DNA of 64,000 bases, from contig NC_018000.1 in the NCBI RefSeq assembly GCF_000265205.3, positions 5,799,001 to 5,863,000 on the forward strand, read 5' to 3'. Below, piece by piece: positions 1-9,950 of the stretch (positions within the stretch are counted from its first letter, which is position 1; every line of letters starts with the position of its first letter). The translations under genes and the position numbers were made by a program. The notes below the pieces were generated by a model. It was not told the DNA's origin. It searched no databases and saw only the letters and a list, made by a program, of their open reading frames with translations. This DNA is from Sinorhizobium fredii USDA 257. GTDB lineage: Bacteria > Pseudomonadota > Alphaproteobacteria > Rhizobiales > Rhizobiaceae.

Positions 1-63
1 AACGATTGAGATCGGGCGCAGAAAAGCGGTTCTGACCATTCGTCCGGAGACGGAATGTTGGGC

Positions 64-660
64 TCAGTGGCTGACACCGGCATAGGCGCGTTCGCCCCAA
101 AGCGCTTCGACTGCCCGGTTTCGGCCGCAGCCGTTGCGATAGTACCAGTAGCGGATCGGATTCCGCCCCGCGAAATCCTGATGATAGTCCTCGGCGGGCC
201 AGAACTTCGAGGCTCCTTCGACGGGCGTGACGATCGGCCTGCCGAGTTCGGCCTCGGCCTTGATCTTCTCGGCCTTGGCCTGCATCGCCTGCTGCTCGGT
301 GAGCGCGTGGATCGCCGTCGTGTAGGAGAAGCCGCGATCGCAGAACTGGCCGCCGCCATCGGTCGGGTCCGTCGTGTGGAACAGCACCCCGACGAGATCC
401 GCATAGGAGATCTTGTCGGGATCGAACTTGATCCGCACCACCTCGCGGTGTCCGCCCTTCGCATAGTTTTCGTAGGTCGGATTCTCGCTCTTGCCGCCGG
501 CATAGCCGGAAATCGTCTCGAGAACGCCGGCCACGTCGTCGAAGTCGCTCTCGACACACCAGAAACAGCCGCCGGCGAAGATCGCATACTGCGGCTCGGC
601 CGCCCGCGCCGGCGACAGGAAAAGGCAGCTCACGGCGATTCCGAAGGCCAAGCGAAGCAT
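64..660 (-). CDS. msrA: Peptide methionine sulfoxide reductase MsrA, exported
   Basis: Reduces the S-epimer of methionine sulfoxide in oxidised proteins. The 198-residue product starts with a hydrophobic signal peptide (about residues 1-21, ending ARA) and then has the family motif GCFWC at 31-35, with Cys32 as the catalytic cysteine. The signal peptide indicates action in the periplasm rather than the cytosol. The C-terminal part has the usual EDYHQDF segment. It lies downstream of sdhB in the same orientation, separated by a hairpin at 753-771, so it probably has its own promoter in 661-750. Confidence 0.93.
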   Translation of the reverse strand: MLRLAFGIAVSCLFLSPARAAEPQYAIFAGGCFWCVESDFDDVAGVLETISGYAGGKSENPTYENYAKGGHREVVRIKFDPDKISYADLVGVLFHTTDPTDGGGQFCDRGFSYTTAIHALTEQQAMQAKAEKIKAEAELGRPIVTPVEGASKFWPAEDYHQDFAGRNPIRYWYYRNGCGRNRAVEALWGERAYAGVSH

Positions 661-752
661 GGGCGACCCTCCACCTTCTATTACCTATGCGCCTCGCGAC
701 GGCTTTCAAATCACTTAGCGACACGTCGATGTGAGTGCCGTGATACGCAAAC

Positions 753-771
753 GGCGGGCTCAGAGCCCGCC
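753..771 (-). terminator. Hairpin downstream of sdhB
   Basis: Perfect 8-base arms (GGCGGGCT / AGCCCGCC) around a 3-base loop. Read on the minus strand the hairpin is followed by GTTTGCG, a weak T tract. It lies 35 bases past the sdhB stop, so it is a likely terminator of the sdhCDAB operon. Confidence 0.6.
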
Positions 772-805
772 GCCGGATTGGCATCGATTGTTGGAGCTGC
801 GCCAC

Positions 806-1585
806 TCAGAACCGGCGCTCGACCAGCATCTTCTTGATCTCGCCGATCGCCTTGGCCGGGTTCAACCCCTTCGGACAGGCCTGGGCGCAGTTCATGATCG
901 TGTGGCAGCGGTAAAGCCGGAACGGATCCTCGAGGTTGTCGAGGCGCTCGCCGGTCGCCTCGTCTCTGGAGTCGATCAGCCAGCGATAGGCCTGCAGCAG
1001 AACGGCAGGACCCAGATAGCGGTCGCCGTTCCACCAGTAGCTCGGACAGGAGGTCGAGCAGCAAGCACAGAGAATGCACTCGTAGAGCCCGTCGAGCTTC
1101 TGGCGGTCTTCGTGGCTCTGCCGCCATTCCTTGGCCGGCGTCGGCGACACGGTCTTCAGCCACGGCTCGATCGAGCGGTGCTGGGCGTAGAAATTGGTCA
1201 GATCCGGCACTAGGTCCTTGACGACCGGCATGTGCGGCAGCGGATAGATCTTCACCGACCCGTTGATCTCGTCCATGCCCTTCGTGCAGGCGAGCGTGTT
1301 GGTCCCGTCGATGTTCATCGCGCAGGAGCCGCAGATGCCCTCGCGACAGGAGCGGCGCAGCGTCAGCGTCGGATCGATCTTGTTCTTGATGTAGAGCAGG
1401 CCGTCGAGGACCATCGGGCCGCAATCGTCGACATCGATATAGTAGGTATCGACCCGCGGGTTCTTTCCGTCGTCCGGATTCCAACGGTAGACGCGGTATT
1501 CGCGGAGCTTCGTCGCGCCGACCGGCTTCGGCCAGACCTTGCCTTCGGTGATCTGCGAGTTCTTGGGAAGAGCGAGTTCAACCAT
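806..1585 (-). CDS. sdhB: Succinate dehydrogenase iron-sulfur subunit SdhB
   Basis: Iron-sulfur subunit of respiratory complex II, passing electrons from the SdhA flavin to ubiquinone. The 259-residue protein has the [2Fe-2S] cysteines C80, C85, C88 and C100 (within [10 protein letters not shown]), then CILCACC...SC and [12 protein letters not shown], which bind the [4Fe-4S] and [3Fe-4S] clusters. Length is normal. It is the last gene of sdhC-sdhD-sdhA-sdhB, 18 bases after sdhA. Confidence 0.97.
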   Translation of the reverse strand: MVELALPKNSQITEGKVWPKPVGATKLREYRVYRWNPDDGKNPRVDTYYIDVDDCGPMVLDGLLYIKNKIDPTLTLRRSCREGICGSCAMNIDGTNTLACTKGMDEINGSVKIYPLPHMPVVKDLVPDLTNFYAQHRSIEPWLKTVSPTPAKEWRQSHEDRQKLDGLYECILCACCSTSCPSYWWNGDRYLGPAVLLQAYRWLIDSRDEATGERLDNLEDPFRLYRCHTIMNCAQACPKGLNPAKAIGEIKKMLVERRF

Positions 1586-1603
1586 GTGCCTTAGTCCTCG
1601 ACA

Positions 1604-3445
1604 TCAGTAGACGCGCGCCTTCGGCTCGATCTTTTTGGGATCGATGCCGTCGGCGATAAGCTCGGTATGGACCGGACGATATTCGAGCCGAACCTCGCCG
1701 GTGTCGTTGACCCAGGCGAGCGTGTGCTTGCGCCAGTTGACGTCGTCGCGGCCGCCGAGCGGGCCGTCCTTGTAGTCCTCGCGGGCATGCGCGCCGCGGC
1801 TTTCCTTGCGCGCCTCGGCGCCGTAGACCGTGGTGATGGCGTTGGCCATCAGGTTCTCGAGTTCCAGCGTCTCGACCAGGTCGGAGTTCCAGATCATCGA
1901 CCGGTCGGTGACCTTGACGTCCGGCAATTCCTTCCAGATGGCGGAGAGGCGCTGGCAGCCGGATTCGAGCGACTCCTGGGTGCGGAATACGGCCGCGTCT
2001 TCCTGCATGGCGCGCTGCATCTTGTCGCGCAGCGCCGCCGTTGAGGTGCCGCCCCTGGCATGGCGCAGCCGGTCGAAGCGCTCCATGATCCGGTCGGAGG
2101 CAGCCGTGTTGATCTCCGGCACCGCCTCGTTGCGGTCGATGACCTGGCCGGCTCGGATCGCCGCGGCGCGACCGAAGACGACGAGGTCGATCAGCGAGTT
2201 CGAACCGAGGCGGTTGGCGCCATGCACCGAGGCGCAGCCGGCTTCGCCGACGGCCATCAGGCCGGGCGCGAGGCGCTCGGGGTTCTGAGCGTCGGCGTTC
2301 AGCACCTCGCCCCAGTAATTGGTGGGGATGCCGCCCATATTGTAGTGGACGGTCGGCAGCACCGGGATCGGTTCGCGGGTCACGTCGACGCCTGCAAAGA
2401 TCTTCGCCGATTCCGAGATGCCGGGCAGCCGCTCGTGCAGCACCGCCGGGTCGAGATGGTCGAGGTGCAGGAAGATATGGTCCTTGTTCTTGCCAACGCC
2501 GCGGCCTTCGCGGATTTCCATCGTCATGCAGCGCGAGACAACGTCGCGCGAGGCCAGATCCTTGGCCGACGGGGCGTAGCGCTCCATGAAGCGCTCGCCT
2601 TCCGAATTGACGAGATAGCCGCCCTCGCCGCGCGCTCCTTCGGTGATTAGACAGCCGGCGCCGTAGATGCCGGTCGGGTGGAACTGCACGAATTCCATGT
2701 CCTGCAGCGGTAGGCCGGCGCGCGCGATCATGCCGCCGCCGTCGCCGGTGCAGGTATGCGCCGAGGTCGCCGAGAAATAGGCGCGGCCATAACCGCCGGT
2801 CGCCAGCACCACCATCTTCGCTGCGAAGCGGTGGATCGTGCCGTCATCGAGGTTCCAGGCGACGACGCCGGTGCAGCGCCCGTCATCCGACATGATCAGG
2901 TCGAGGGCGAAATACTCGATGAAGAATTCGGCGTTGTTCCTGAGCGACTGGCCGTAGAGCGTGTGCAGGATCGCGTGGCCGGTGCGGTCGGCGGCCGCAC
3001 AGGTGCGCTGCACCGGCGGGCCTTCGCCGTAGTTCTGCATGTGGCCGCCAAAGGGCCGCTGGTAGATCTTGCCTTCCTCATTGCGCGAGAACGGCACGCC
3101 GTAATGCTCGAGTTCGTAGACCGCCTTCGGCGCCTCCATGGCAAGGTATTGCATGGCGTCCACGTCGCCGAGCCAGTCGGAGCCCTTGACGGTGTCGTAG
3201 AGGTGCCACTGCCAGCTATCGGGCGTCATGTTCTGCAGCGAGGCGGCGATGCCGCCCTGGGCCGCGACCGTGTGCGAGCGCGTCGGGAAGACCTTGGTGA
3301 TGCAGGCGGTCTTGAGGCCCTGTTCGGCCATGCCGAGGGTCGCACGCAGGCCTGCGCCGCCGGCGCCGACGACGACGACGTCGAAGGCGTGATCGACATA
3401 TTGATAGGCCTTGCCGTTTGCAGCGGGGGAATTGATCGATGCCAT
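1604..3445 (-). CDS. sdhA: Succinate dehydrogenase flavoprotein subunit SdhA
   Basis: Catalytic subunit oxidising succinate to fumarate in the TCA cycle and respiratory chain, on the inner face of the membrane. The 613-residue protein has the dinucleotide-binding GAGGAG at 27-32 and SHTVAAQGG at 57-65, where His58 is the expected covalent FAD attachment residue. The start 7 bases after sdhD fits a tightly packed operon. Confidence 0.97.
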   Translation of the reverse strand: MASINSPAANGKAYQYVDHAFDVVVVGAGGAGLRATLGMAEQGLKTACITKVFPTRSHTVAAQGGIAASLQNMTPDSWQWHLYDTVKGSDWLGDVDAMQYLAMEAPKAVYELEHYGVPFSRNEEGKIYQRPFGGHMQNYGEGPPVQRTCAAADRTGHAILHTLYGQSLRNNAEFFIEYFALDLIMSDDGRCTGVVAWNLDDGTIHRFAAKMVVLATGGYGRAYFSATSAHTCTGDGGGMIARAGLPLQDMEFVQFHPTGIYGAGCLITEGARGEGGYLVNSEGERFMERYAPSAKDLASRDVVSRCMTMEIREGRGVGKNKDHIFLHLDHLDPAVLHERLPGISESAKIFAGVDVTREPIPVLPTVHYNMGGIPTNYWGEVLNADAQNPERLAPGLMAVGEAGCASVHGANRLGSNSLIDLVVFGRAAAIRAGQVIDRNEAVPEINTAASDRIMERFDRLRHARGGTSTAALRDKMQRAMQEDAAVFRTQESLESGCQRLSAIWKELPDVKVTDRSMIWNSDLVETLELENLMANAITTVYGAEARKESRGAHAREDYKDGPLGGRDDVNWRKHTLAWVNDTGEVRLEYRPVHTELIADGIDPKKIEPKARVY

Positions 3446-3452
3446 GACGAAA

Positions 3453-3833
3453 TTACCCTGCGAAAGCGATCTTCAGGACGGCGAAAAGACAGAGCCCGCC
3501 GATCGCGATCGCAAAAAATGTATTGAGGATGAGAAGCGCGATCTTGGCGCCCTCCGCATGAACGTAATCCTCGATAATGACTTGCATGCCGAGCCGCATG
3601 TGGACGAGCGCGGAGGTCACGACGAGACCCATGATCACCGCGACGAACGGATTCGACAGGGCCGCGACGACATCCGCGTGCGGCGCCCCGGCATAGCGGG
3701 CCACAAAGAAGACGAAGAAGATCAGGAGCGGAATATTGGAGACGGCCGTCAGGCGCTGGCGCCAGAAATGGTCCGTGCCTTCCTTGGCCGAGCCGAGACC
3801 GCGAACTTTGCCGAGGGGTGTGCGCATATCCAT
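3453..3833 (-). CDS. sdhD: Succinate dehydrogenase membrane anchor SdhD
   Basis: Hydrophobic membrane anchor of complex II, 126 residues with three predicted membrane segments (about 30-48, 57-78 and 98-122). Its family is poorly conserved in sequence, and identity rests on size, membrane topology and position between sdhC and sdhA. The spacing to sdhC is 14 bases. Confidence 0.92.
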   Translation of the reverse strand: MDMRTPLGKVRGLGSAKEGTDHFWRQRLTAVSNIPLLIFFVFFVARYAGAPHADVVAALSNPFVAVIMGLVVTSALVHMRLGMQVIIEDYVHAEGAKIALLILNTFFAIAIGGLCLFAVLKIAFAG

Positions 3834-3847
3834 GGTAAGTCCCCTCG

Positions 3848-4240
3848 TTAGCGAAGCAGAGAGCCGATGATCCAGATGACGAGCGTCAGCGTCACCGATC
3901 CGACGAGCATCGCCTTGGCCACCTTGGTCGCGAAGTGCTTTTCATAGCCGTAGCCGAGGTCCCAGACGAGATGGCGGAGCCCGCCCAGCATGTGGTGCAT
4001 CAGCACCCAGGTGTAGCCGAAGAGCACGAGCTTGCCGATCAATGTTCCGAATAGCCAGTTCACCCAGTCGTAATAGGCCGCGCCCGAAGCCGCGGCGATC
4101 AGCCACCAGGCGACCAGGATCGTGCCGAAATAGAGTGCGCCGCCGGTAATGCGGTGCATGATCGACATGACCATGGTGGGGATTGGCTTGTAGATTTGAA
4201 GATGCGGCGAAAGCGGCCGGCTTCGTGTGACATTCGTCAT
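3848..4240 (-). CDS. sdhC: Succinate dehydrogenase cytochrome b556 subunit SdhC
   Basis: First gene of the operon, 130 residues. The N-terminal SPHLQIYKP and the MHRITG segment are typical SdhC signatures. The stretch [15 protein letters not shown] holds the histidine expected to ligate heme b. Three membrane helices anchor SdhAB and contribute to the quinone site. Confidence 0.96.
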   Translation of the reverse strand: MTNVTRSRPLSPHLQIYKPIPTMVMSIMHRITGGALYFGTILVAWWLIAAASGAAYYDWVNWLFGTLIGKLVLFGYTWVLMHHMLGGLRHLVWDLGYGYEKHFATKVAKAMLVGSVTLTLVIWIIGSLLR

Positions 4241-4545
4241 CGGAACCTCACGTAATGACCGGAATTCACGCCCTTAAAGTAGACTATATTCATCCGGTAT
4301 CGCACCCGATTGTGCGCAATTCAGTCATCCGGACCTTTAATCACCATATTGCTTAACGACAAGTATGTTTGCGGTGCAAAATAAATAAAATCGATTAGAC
4401 GAAAAGCGGCATTTTCCTGCCCGCCGGAGACATCCGGGCGTTAACGATGTGGGCGGAAAAGCCAATCGAATCCGTGACATTTCCCGGCTCTTGCATCAGG
4501 ATGCGGTTAAGAATTCGTTAACCGCAATCCGGAGGGCAGGACAGT
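4241..4545. promoter_or_regulatory. Divergent intergenic region between sdhC and a secreted-protein gene
   Basis: The 305 bases must hold the promoter of sdhCDAB (minus) and that of the gene at 4546 (plus). The stretch around 4330-4400 is markedly richer in A+T than the flanks. No operator, iron-responsive box or further gene could be identified with confidence. A GGAGGG ribosome-binding site lies just before 4546. Confidence 0.5.
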
Positions 4546-5190
4546 ATGAATCTGCGTGCAGTCCATACGGCCAAAATTCTACTCCTGGCCTTCACGCTGG
4601 CTATCCCGGTCGGCCTGCCTGCGACAGCCGGGAGTGGTGAGGGTCTGCCGGAAGTAGAGACGCGCGTACGGCATGTCCGGCTCAAGCATCGCCCCCCACA
4701 CCATTCCTGGCGCAAGGCGCGACATCATCGTCATTTCGCCGGCCATCGACGCCACCGCTCCGTCAACGCCAGCATCGATGATTTTTCGTCCTTCGAGACA
4801 GGCGGCCTGGGCGACATTCAAACCCGCACCCGCCATATCCGGCGGAAGCACTGGCCCTTCCACGCCGCACGCCGTGACCGCAATCGCGGTCCCGTGGTAG
4901 TCATAGTAGGAAGGGGCTACGACGCCGGCAGCTACAGCGGCGGCATCGATGGCGGCTATGATTTTCCGTCCGGGATTCCCGGCCTCGGCACCTATGCCGG
5001 CAACCTTTCGGCCTACCAGCAGCCGGGCAATGGCATCTATTTCAGCCAGGCCGGCAGCTATTCCTATTTCGCCGAGGACGACGTCGAGCCGGCCTCGCCG
5101 GCGGAGCGTCCGAAGATCATCGTCGTCTCGCCGCAAACCAATGCCAGCGCCTGCTCATGGGAACACGGGATCTGCGTCATTCGGCCATAG
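4546..5190 (+). CDS. Secreted basic protein of unknown function
   Basis: 214 residues with a signal peptide (about 1-28, ending ATAG). The mature N-terminal half is very rich in His and Arg and contains two copies of a short motif, ETRVRHVRLKHRP near 38 and QTRTRHIRRKHWP near 95. The second half is Gly/Tyr/Ser rich and ends with a Cys-containing tail (SACSWEHGICVIRP). I do not recognise the family. The His/Arg repeats could bind metals, polyanions or the envelope, which is inference only. A GGAGGG site about 10 bases before the ATG fixes the start. Confidence 0.75.
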   Translation: MNLRAVHTAKILLLAFTLAIPVGLPATAGSGEGLPEVETRVRHVRLKHRPPHHSWRKARHHRHFAGHRRHRSVNASIDDFSSFETGGLGDIQTRTRHIRRKHWPFHAARRDRNRGPVVVIVGRGYDAGSYSGGIDGGYDFPSGIPGLGTYAGNLSAYQQPGNGIYFSQAGSYSYFAEDDVEPASPAERPKIIVVSPQTNASACSWEHGICVIRP

Positions 5191-5202
5191 CAGTTCCGGC
5201 CG

Positions 5203-5865
5203 TCAGCGGTCGACGACGGAGGAATCAAACCGCCAGACCGTCGTCCGCTTCACGTCGCTATCCTCGAGCGCCCTTGTGACCGGCACCTCATAGGTCGCAA
5301 GCGCGGTCATCCGCTGGCGCGGGCAATAGGCGCGCCCCGGATCGCCGACGATGACCAAGGCGCCGGCGCGTTTGAGCGCGTCGAACCACGGCTGAAGCAG
5401 ATCGGCAAAGCCCTTGTCGTAGAAGACGTCACCGGCGAGATAGACGTCGGCGGCGCGCTCGCGGCCGATGATGTCCTCGCGGAGGAAGCGCACCGAAACG
5501 CCATTCAGTTCCGCATTGAGCCGGACGGCCGTCTCCGCCCAGGGATCGATATCCACGGCGAGCACTTCGGCAGCGCCGGCCAGCATGGCGGCGATGCCGA
5601 CGAGGCCCGAGCCGGAGGCGAAGTCGACGACGCGGCGGCCGCGCACAATTTCCGGATGATCGAGGACATAGCGGGCGAGCCCCTGCCCGCCGGCCCAGGC
5701 AAAAGCCCAGAAAGGCGGCGGCAGGCCGACCTCCTCCAGCTCCTCCTCGGTCTTCAGCCACAGATCATGCGCTTCGCTCGCGAGGTGCAGACTGACCTCC
5801 GGCACATGCGGCGGTGACAGAATGCCGGTATTGGCACGGATGAAGCTTTCCGGAACGGTTTTCAA
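5203..5865 (-). CDS. Class I SAM-dependent methyltransferase (ETFB-lysine / nicotinamide methyltransferase-like)
   Basis: 220 residues with a Rossmann methyltransferase core. The SAM-binding motif I is VVDFASGSGLVGIAA, followed by the acidic motif AVDIDPWA. The arrangement, with PPFWAFAWAGGQGLARY upstream, resembles the COG3897 group that includes ETFB lysine methyltransferase. The substrate cannot be read from sequence; a protein lysine is the best guess. It ends the minus-strand run tsaD-gpsA-YciI-EVE, 43 bases downstream of the EVE gene. Confidence 0.82.
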   Translation of the reverse strand: MKTVPESFIRANTGILSPPHVPEVSLHLASEAHDLWLKTEEELEEVGLPPPFWAFAWAGGQGLARYVLDHPEIVRGRRVVDFASGSGLVGIAAMLAGAAEVLAVDIDPWAETAVRLNAELNGVSVRFLREDIIGRERAADVYLAGDVFYDKGFADLLQPWFDALKRAGALVIVGDPGRAYCPRQRMTALATYEVPVTRALEDSDVKRTTVWRFDSSVVDR

Positions 5866-5908
5866 GACTGGAGACTCAGAGTATGACCGAGGCGGGAACG
5901 GTTCCGGC

Positions 5909-6340
5909 TCACCGCGGCGGATTGTCGAACCCGCCCATGCGGCAGACCTCGATCCACTCGTCCTCGGTGACCGGCTGCACGGAGAGGCGCATGGAGGTCA
6001 CCAGCGACATCTTGGCGAGCTTCGGATTTTCCTTGATCTCCTTCAAGGAGACCGGACGCGGCACGTCCATGACGGCGCGGATGTCGACGCAGTCCCAGCG
6101 GGCATCGCCTTCGGCGGTCGAATCCGGATGCGACAGGGCGCAGACCTCGGTAATGCCGACGATCTCCAGCCCCTCGTTGGAGTGGTAGAAGAAGCCCTTG
6201 TCGCCGATCTTCATCGCCCGCATGTTGTTGCGTGCCAGATAGTTGCGCACGCCGGTCCATTCGGTTCCCTTGGCACCGGCGTCCTTCTGCATCTGCCAGG
6301 ACCATTTGTTCGGTTCGGATTTGTAGAGCCAGTAAGCCAT
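5909..6340 (-). CDS. EVE-domain protein
   Basis: 143 residues that are essentially one EVE domain, a PUA-like fold that recognises modified bases in DNA or RNA. Visible family features are the N-terminal AYWLYKSEP, WTGVRNYLARNNMR and GFFYHSNEG. Stand-alone EVE proteins are common in alphaproteobacteria. It lies 6 bases after the YciI-like gene, so the two are co-transcribed. The modified base it reads is unknown. Confidence 0.9.
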   Translation of the reverse strand: MAYWLYKSEPNKWSWQMQKDAGAKGTEWTGVRNYLARNNMRAMKIGDKGFFYHSNEGLEIVGITEVCALSHPDSTAEGDARWDCVDIRAVMDVPRPVSLKEIKENPKLAKMSLVTSMRLSVQPVTEDEWIEVCRMGGFDNPPR

Positions 6341-6346
6341 TGCCCC

Positions 6347-6640
6347 TCAAGCCTCCGGATTGTTGAAGACCCAGTTGTAGGCCTTGATCTCGACCTTCGA
6401 AAAGAGGCCCGCCTTCGCATAGGGGTCGGCTTCGGCGATCGCCTTCGCCTCTTCGATCGTATCGGCCTTGACGATCACCAAGCTTCCCGTCGGCTTGCCG
6501 TCCTCGCCGAGAAAGGGGCCGGCAATCCTCAGGATGCCCTTGACATTGAGCTCGTTGAGATAGGCAACGTGGTCGGGCCTGGTGTCGAGCCTGAGCTGCA
6601 GGGCGCCCGGTTTGTCCGTGCATAGAAGTGCGAAGAGCAT
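6347..6640 (-). CDS. YciI-like protein
   Basis: 97 residues with the ferredoxin-like alpha/beta fold of the YciI/YCII family: LFALLCTDKPGA at the N-terminus, the HVAYL segment, GPFL near the middle and the C-terminal DPYAKAGLF. The family includes small dehalogenase-like and stress proteins, but the role of this one is not known. It is followed closely by the EVE gene. Confidence 0.88.
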   Translation of the reverse strand: MLFALLCTDKPGALQLRLDTRPDHVAYLNELNVKGILRIAGPFLGEDGKPTGSLVIVKADTIEEAKAIAEADPYAKAGLFSKVEIKAYNWVFNNPEA

Positions 6641-6663
6641 GGTTCCTCCTGACTATATTGATT

Positions 6664-6716
6664 GGCGCGGGATGGGGCGGAAAACCGCTTTGCACTTTTC
6701 CCTATCCCGCCGCCGG
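6664..6716. repeat. Rhizobial-type intergenic palindromic element
   Basis: Between gpsA and the YciI gene there is an imperfect palindrome with outer arms GCGGGAT (6667-6673) and ATCCCGC (6704-6710) and an inner hairpin GCGG-AAAA-CCGC (6677-6688), followed by TTTGCACTTTTCC. The GCGGAAAACCGC...CACTTTTCC pattern resembles mosaic intergenic repeats that I recall as common in Sinorhizobium genomes. It may act as a transcript-stabilising hairpin. Confidence 0.6.
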
Positions 6717-6734
6717 ATTATTCCCGGGTCCGGA

Positions 6735-7736
6735 TCATTCCTGGGTGATCGGCCGCGACATTAATTGTTCGAGCGCGGTGCGGACATCGAGCCTGCCGTC
6801 GATGATAGCGGCAACCGCCTCGGTAATCGGCATCTCGATGCCGAGGCCCTTTGCCACGCGCGCCGCCACCGACGCGGCAAAGGCGCCCTCGACGAGCTCG
6901 CCGCCGCCCCCGTTGGCGCGGCCGTTCTTGCCGAGCGCGATGCCGAAGCGCAGGTTGCGCGACTGGTGGCTCGTCGCCGTCAGCACCAGATCGCCGAGCC
7001 CCGACAGGCCGCGCACCGTGTCGCCTTCGCCGCCCCTTGCGGCGATGAAGCGCGACATTTCCGCAAGGCCGCGGGAGATCAGCGCCGCGCGGGCCGAATC
7101 GCCGAGGCCCGCCCCTTCGACGATGCCGCAGGCGATCGCCAGGACGTTTTTGAGGGCGCCACCGAGCTGGACGCCGATGCGGTCCGTTGACGGGTAGAGC
7201 CGGAAGGTCGGTCCGGAAAGGGCCTCGGCCAGTTCCGTCGCAATTGCCATATCAGGCGCGGCGACCACCATCGCGGTCGGCAGGCCCTTGGCGATGTCGG
7301 CGGCAAAGCCGGGACCGGAGAGAACTCCGACACTGTGGCCGGGCAACTCCTCGCCAAGCACGTCCGTCAGGAGCTGGCCCGTCGATTGCTCCATCCCCTT
7401 GGCACAGGTGACGATCGTCGCATCGGCGCTGATCGCCGCGCCATAGGCCTGCGCCGCAGCGCGATGCTCCTGCGACGGCATGGCGAAGAGCACGATATGG
7501 GCTCCGGCAAGCACGGCGGCATCGGAGGAAAAGGCAAGACCTGCCGGAAGCGCAATGCCGGGCAGAGCCTTTTCGTTGCGGCCGGTCCGGCGGCATTCGG
7601 CGGCGACGTCGTCGCGTCGCGAAAGCAGCGTCACGTCCGCCTTGTTCTTTGCCGCCGCGACGGCGGCAAGTGCCGTTCCGAAGGCACCCGCACCGACGAC
7701 GACGATCTTGGTCACGATCGTTGGATTATCGCTCAT
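6735..7736 (-). CDS. gpsA: Glycerol-3-phosphate dehydrogenase [NAD(P)+] GpsA
   Basis: Makes sn-glycerol-3-phosphate from dihydroxyacetone phosphate for phospholipid synthesis. The 333-residue protein has the N-terminal Rossmann motif [10 protein letters not shown], the [10 protein letters not shown] region, [15 protein letters not shown], and the catalytic-lysine segment [11 protein letters not shown] with [11 protein letters not shown]. It lies 10 bases downstream of tsaD in the same orientation. Confidence 0.96.
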   Translation of the reverse strand: MSDNPTIVTKIVVVGAGAFGTALAAVAAAKNKADVTLLSRRDDVAAECRRTGRNEKALPGIALPAGLAFSSDAAVLAGAHIVLFAMPSQEHRAAAQAYGAAISADATIVTCAKGMEQSTGQLLTDVLGEELPGHSVGVLSGPGFAADIAKGLPTAMVVAAPDMAIATELAEALSGPTFRLYPSTDRIGVQLGGALKNVLAIACGIVEGAGLGDSARAALISRGLAEMSRFIAARGGEGDTVRGLSGLGDLVLTATSHQSRNLRFGIALGKNGRANGGGGELVEGAFAASVAARVAKGLGIEMPITEAVAAIIDGRLDVRTALEQLMSRPITQE

Positions 7737-7746
7737 CTTCTGTCCA

Positions 7747-8841
7747 TTATGCCTTGGCGCCGCGCTTGCCGGAGCCGATCAAAGCGTGTGCCCGGGTGTC
7801 GAGCGGCCAGCGCGAACGCGGCGCGACGTCGAGGCCGTCGGCCGGCAGCCCCGCCGCCAGCCGTTCTGCCCCTGCCCAGGCGATCATCGCCGCATTGTCC
7901 GTGCAAAGCTCAAGCGGCGGCGCGACAAAGCGGAAGCCGTGGGCGTCGCAAAGCGCCTGCAGCGTCGCCCGGAGCGTCTGGTTCGCGGCCACACCCCCGG
8001 CAACGACAAGCGCCGGCAGATCGACCGAGGCATATTCCGCCTTGAAGCGCTTCAGCCCGCGACCGACCCTATCCTTCAGCGTGCGCGCGATGGCGCGCTG
8101 GAACGAGGCGCAGATGTCGGCGATATCCTGTTCCGTGACCGGTTCGAGGGATTGCGCCGCCTGCCGCACCGCCGTCTTCAACCCGGAGAAGGAGAAATCG
8201 AGCCGGGCATCGCCGACGAGTGGCCGGGGAAAGTCGAAGCGCTCGGGATCGCCCGTCCTGGCCGACCGCTCCACGGCAGGCCCGCCGGGATAGGGTAGGC
8301 CGAGCAGCTTTGCCGTCTTGTCGAAGGCCTCGCCGAGCGCGTCGTCGATGGTCGTACCCCAGCGCTCGTAGTCGCCGACGCCCTTTACGAGGATCAGCTG
8401 CGTGTGGCCGCCCGAAACGAGCAGCATCAGATAGGGAAAGGAGAGCCCGTCCGTCAGCCGCGCCGTCAGCGCATGGCCTTCGAGGTGGTTGACCGCATAA
8501 AGCGGCTTGCCGGTCGCCCGAGCGATCGCCTTGCCGGTCATCAGCCCGACGATCAGACCGCCGATCAGGCCGGGACCGCTCGTCGCGGCGATCGCATCGA
8601 TGTCCTTGAGCGTCACGCCGGCCCGCAGGAGCGCTTCCTCGATCAGCGTGTCCAGCGCCTCGACATGGGCGCGCGCAGCGATCTCGGGCACGACGCCGCC
8701 ATAGGCGCTGTGCTCTTCGAGCTGGCTCAGCACCACGTCGCCGAGAATCCGGCCGCTGCCATCTTCATCGCGCAGCACGACGGAAGCCGCGGTTTCGTCG
8801 CAGCTTGTCTCAATGCCGAGGATGCGCACAGGCGGGGACAT
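7747..8841 (-). CDS. tsaD: tRNA N6-threonylcarbamoyladenosine transferase TsaD
   Basis: Transfers the threonylcarbamoyl group to A37 of ANN-decoding tRNAs, together with TsaB and TsaE. The 364-residue ASKHA-fold protein has the N-terminal [14 protein letters not shown], the metal-binding [12 protein letters not shown] (two histidines), SGGHTQL and, near the C-terminus, [12 protein letters not shown]. It is divergent from hemC, and gpsA follows 10 bases downstream. Confidence 0.97.
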   Translation of the reverse strand: MSPPVRILGIETSCDETAASVVLRDEDGSGRILGDVVLSQLEEHSAYGGVVPEIAARAHVEALDTLIEEALLRAGVTLKDIDAIAATSGPGLIGGLIVGLMTGKAIARATGKPLYAVNHLEGHALTARLTDGLSFPYLMLLVSGGHTQLILVKGVGDYERWGTTIDDALGEAFDKTAKLLGLPYPGGPAVERSARTGDPERFDFPRPLVGDARLDFSFSGLKTAVRQAAQSLEPVTEQDIADICASFQRAIARTLKDRVGRGLKRFKAEYASVDLPALVVAGGVAANQTLRATLQALCDAHGFRFVAPPLELCTDNAAMIAWAGAERLAAGLPADGLDVAPRSRWPLDTRAHALIGSGKRGAKA

Positions 8842-9017
8842 TACGTGGTATACTCAAAGATTGCGGTCACCGTGAAAGGTGGGTACACGGAACTCATACA
8901 GCGCCGTGCGTCTTTCAGACGCACAAAGGACGCTGTAACGCTTTGAAGTGCTGCATGGTTTTATCCTTAAATCGATTCCGATTTAAGGAACGATGCAGTA
9001 ACAACGGATGGCCAGGG
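8842..9017. promoter_or_regulatory. Divergent promoter region tsaD / hemC
   Basis: The 176 bases must serve the promoters of tsaD (minus) and hemC (plus). An upstream in-frame extension of hemC to 8805 is possible, but it would overlap the tsaD start and lacks family similarity. I could not place -35/-10 elements with confidence. Confidence 0.45.
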
Positions 9018-9947
9018 ATGCAAACAAAACCTTTCCGCATCGGCACGCGCGGCAGCCCGCTGGCGCTCGCCCAGACCCATGAGACGCGCGACCGCCTGGC
9101 CGCCGCGCATGGTCTGCCGCCGGAAATGTTCGAGGTTGTCGTGCTCTCGACGAAGGGCGATCGAATCACCGACCGGCCGCTCGCAGAAATCGGCGGCAAG
9201 GGCCTGTTCACCGAGGAACTCGAACAGCAGCTTCTGTCGGGCGATCTCGACTTCGCCGTCCATTCGTCGAAGGACATGCCGACGAAGCTGCCCGACGGAC
9301 TGTTCCTCTCCGCCTTCCTGCCGCGCGAGGATATCCGCGACGCCTTCATCGGCGGCACCGCACCGAGGCTCGTGCAACTGCCTGAGGGCGCCACCGTCGG
9401 TTCGTCGTCGCTGCGCCGCCAGGCGCTGATCCGCCGGCTGAGACCCGACATCAATGTAATCACCTATCGCGGCCAGGTCGAAACCCGGCTGCGCAAGCTC
9501 GCCGAGGGTCAGGTCGACGGCACGCTGCTCGCCTATGCCGGCCTGAGGCGGCTCGGCATGACCGACGTGCCGACCGAACTGCTTGATCCGAAGGAGTTCC
9601 CGCCGGCACCGGCCCAGGGCGCGATCTGCATCGAAAGCCGCGTCGGTGACAATCGCGTCAACGCGCTGCTCGCCGCGATCGACGACCCGCGCACCCATGA
9701 GGCTGTCGCCTGCGAGCGCGGCTTCCTGGCAACGCTCGACGGCTCCTGCCGTACGCCGATTGCCGGCTACGCCCAATCGGACGGTACGCATATCCGCTTC
9801 TCCGGCATGATCCTGACGCCCGACGGCACGACCTGCCACCGCATCGAAATCGACGGCAAGGCTGCAGACGCGACGGAGCTTGGACGCAGGGCCGGCGAGG
9901 AGATCCGCGCCAAGGCCGGACCGGGGTTCTTTTCGAGCTGGGCCTGA
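9018..9947 (+). CDS. hemC: Porphobilinogen deaminase HemC
   Basis: Polymerises four porphobilinogens to hydroxymethylbilane in heme and cobalamin synthesis. The ATG at 9018 gives 309 residues beginning [19 protein letters not shown], the typical family start, and an AGGG precedes it. Further signatures are [39 protein letters not shown] and the cofactor cysteine in [12 protein letters not shown]. hemD follows after 3 bases. Confidence 0.96.
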   Translation: MQTKPFRIGTRGSPLALAQTHETRDRLAAAHGLPPEMFEVVVLSTKGDRITDRPLAEIGGKGLFTEELEQQLLSGDLDFAVHSSKDMPTKLPDGLFLSAFLPREDIRDAFIGGTAPRLVQLPEGATVGSSSLRRQALIRRLRPDINVITYRGQVETRLRKLAEGQVDGTLLAYAGLRRLGMTDVPTELLDPKEFPPAPAQGAICIESRVGDNRVNALLAAIDDPRTHEAVACERGFLATLDGSCRTPIAGYAQSDGTHIRFSGMILTPDGTTCHRIEIDGKAADATELGRRAGEEIRAKAGPGFFSSWA

Positions 9948-9950
9948 CCG

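Noticed and set aside
8805..9017. 71-codon N-terminal extension of hemC
   Set aside because: The family starts at [16 protein letters not shown], and the extension overlaps the tsaD start region.
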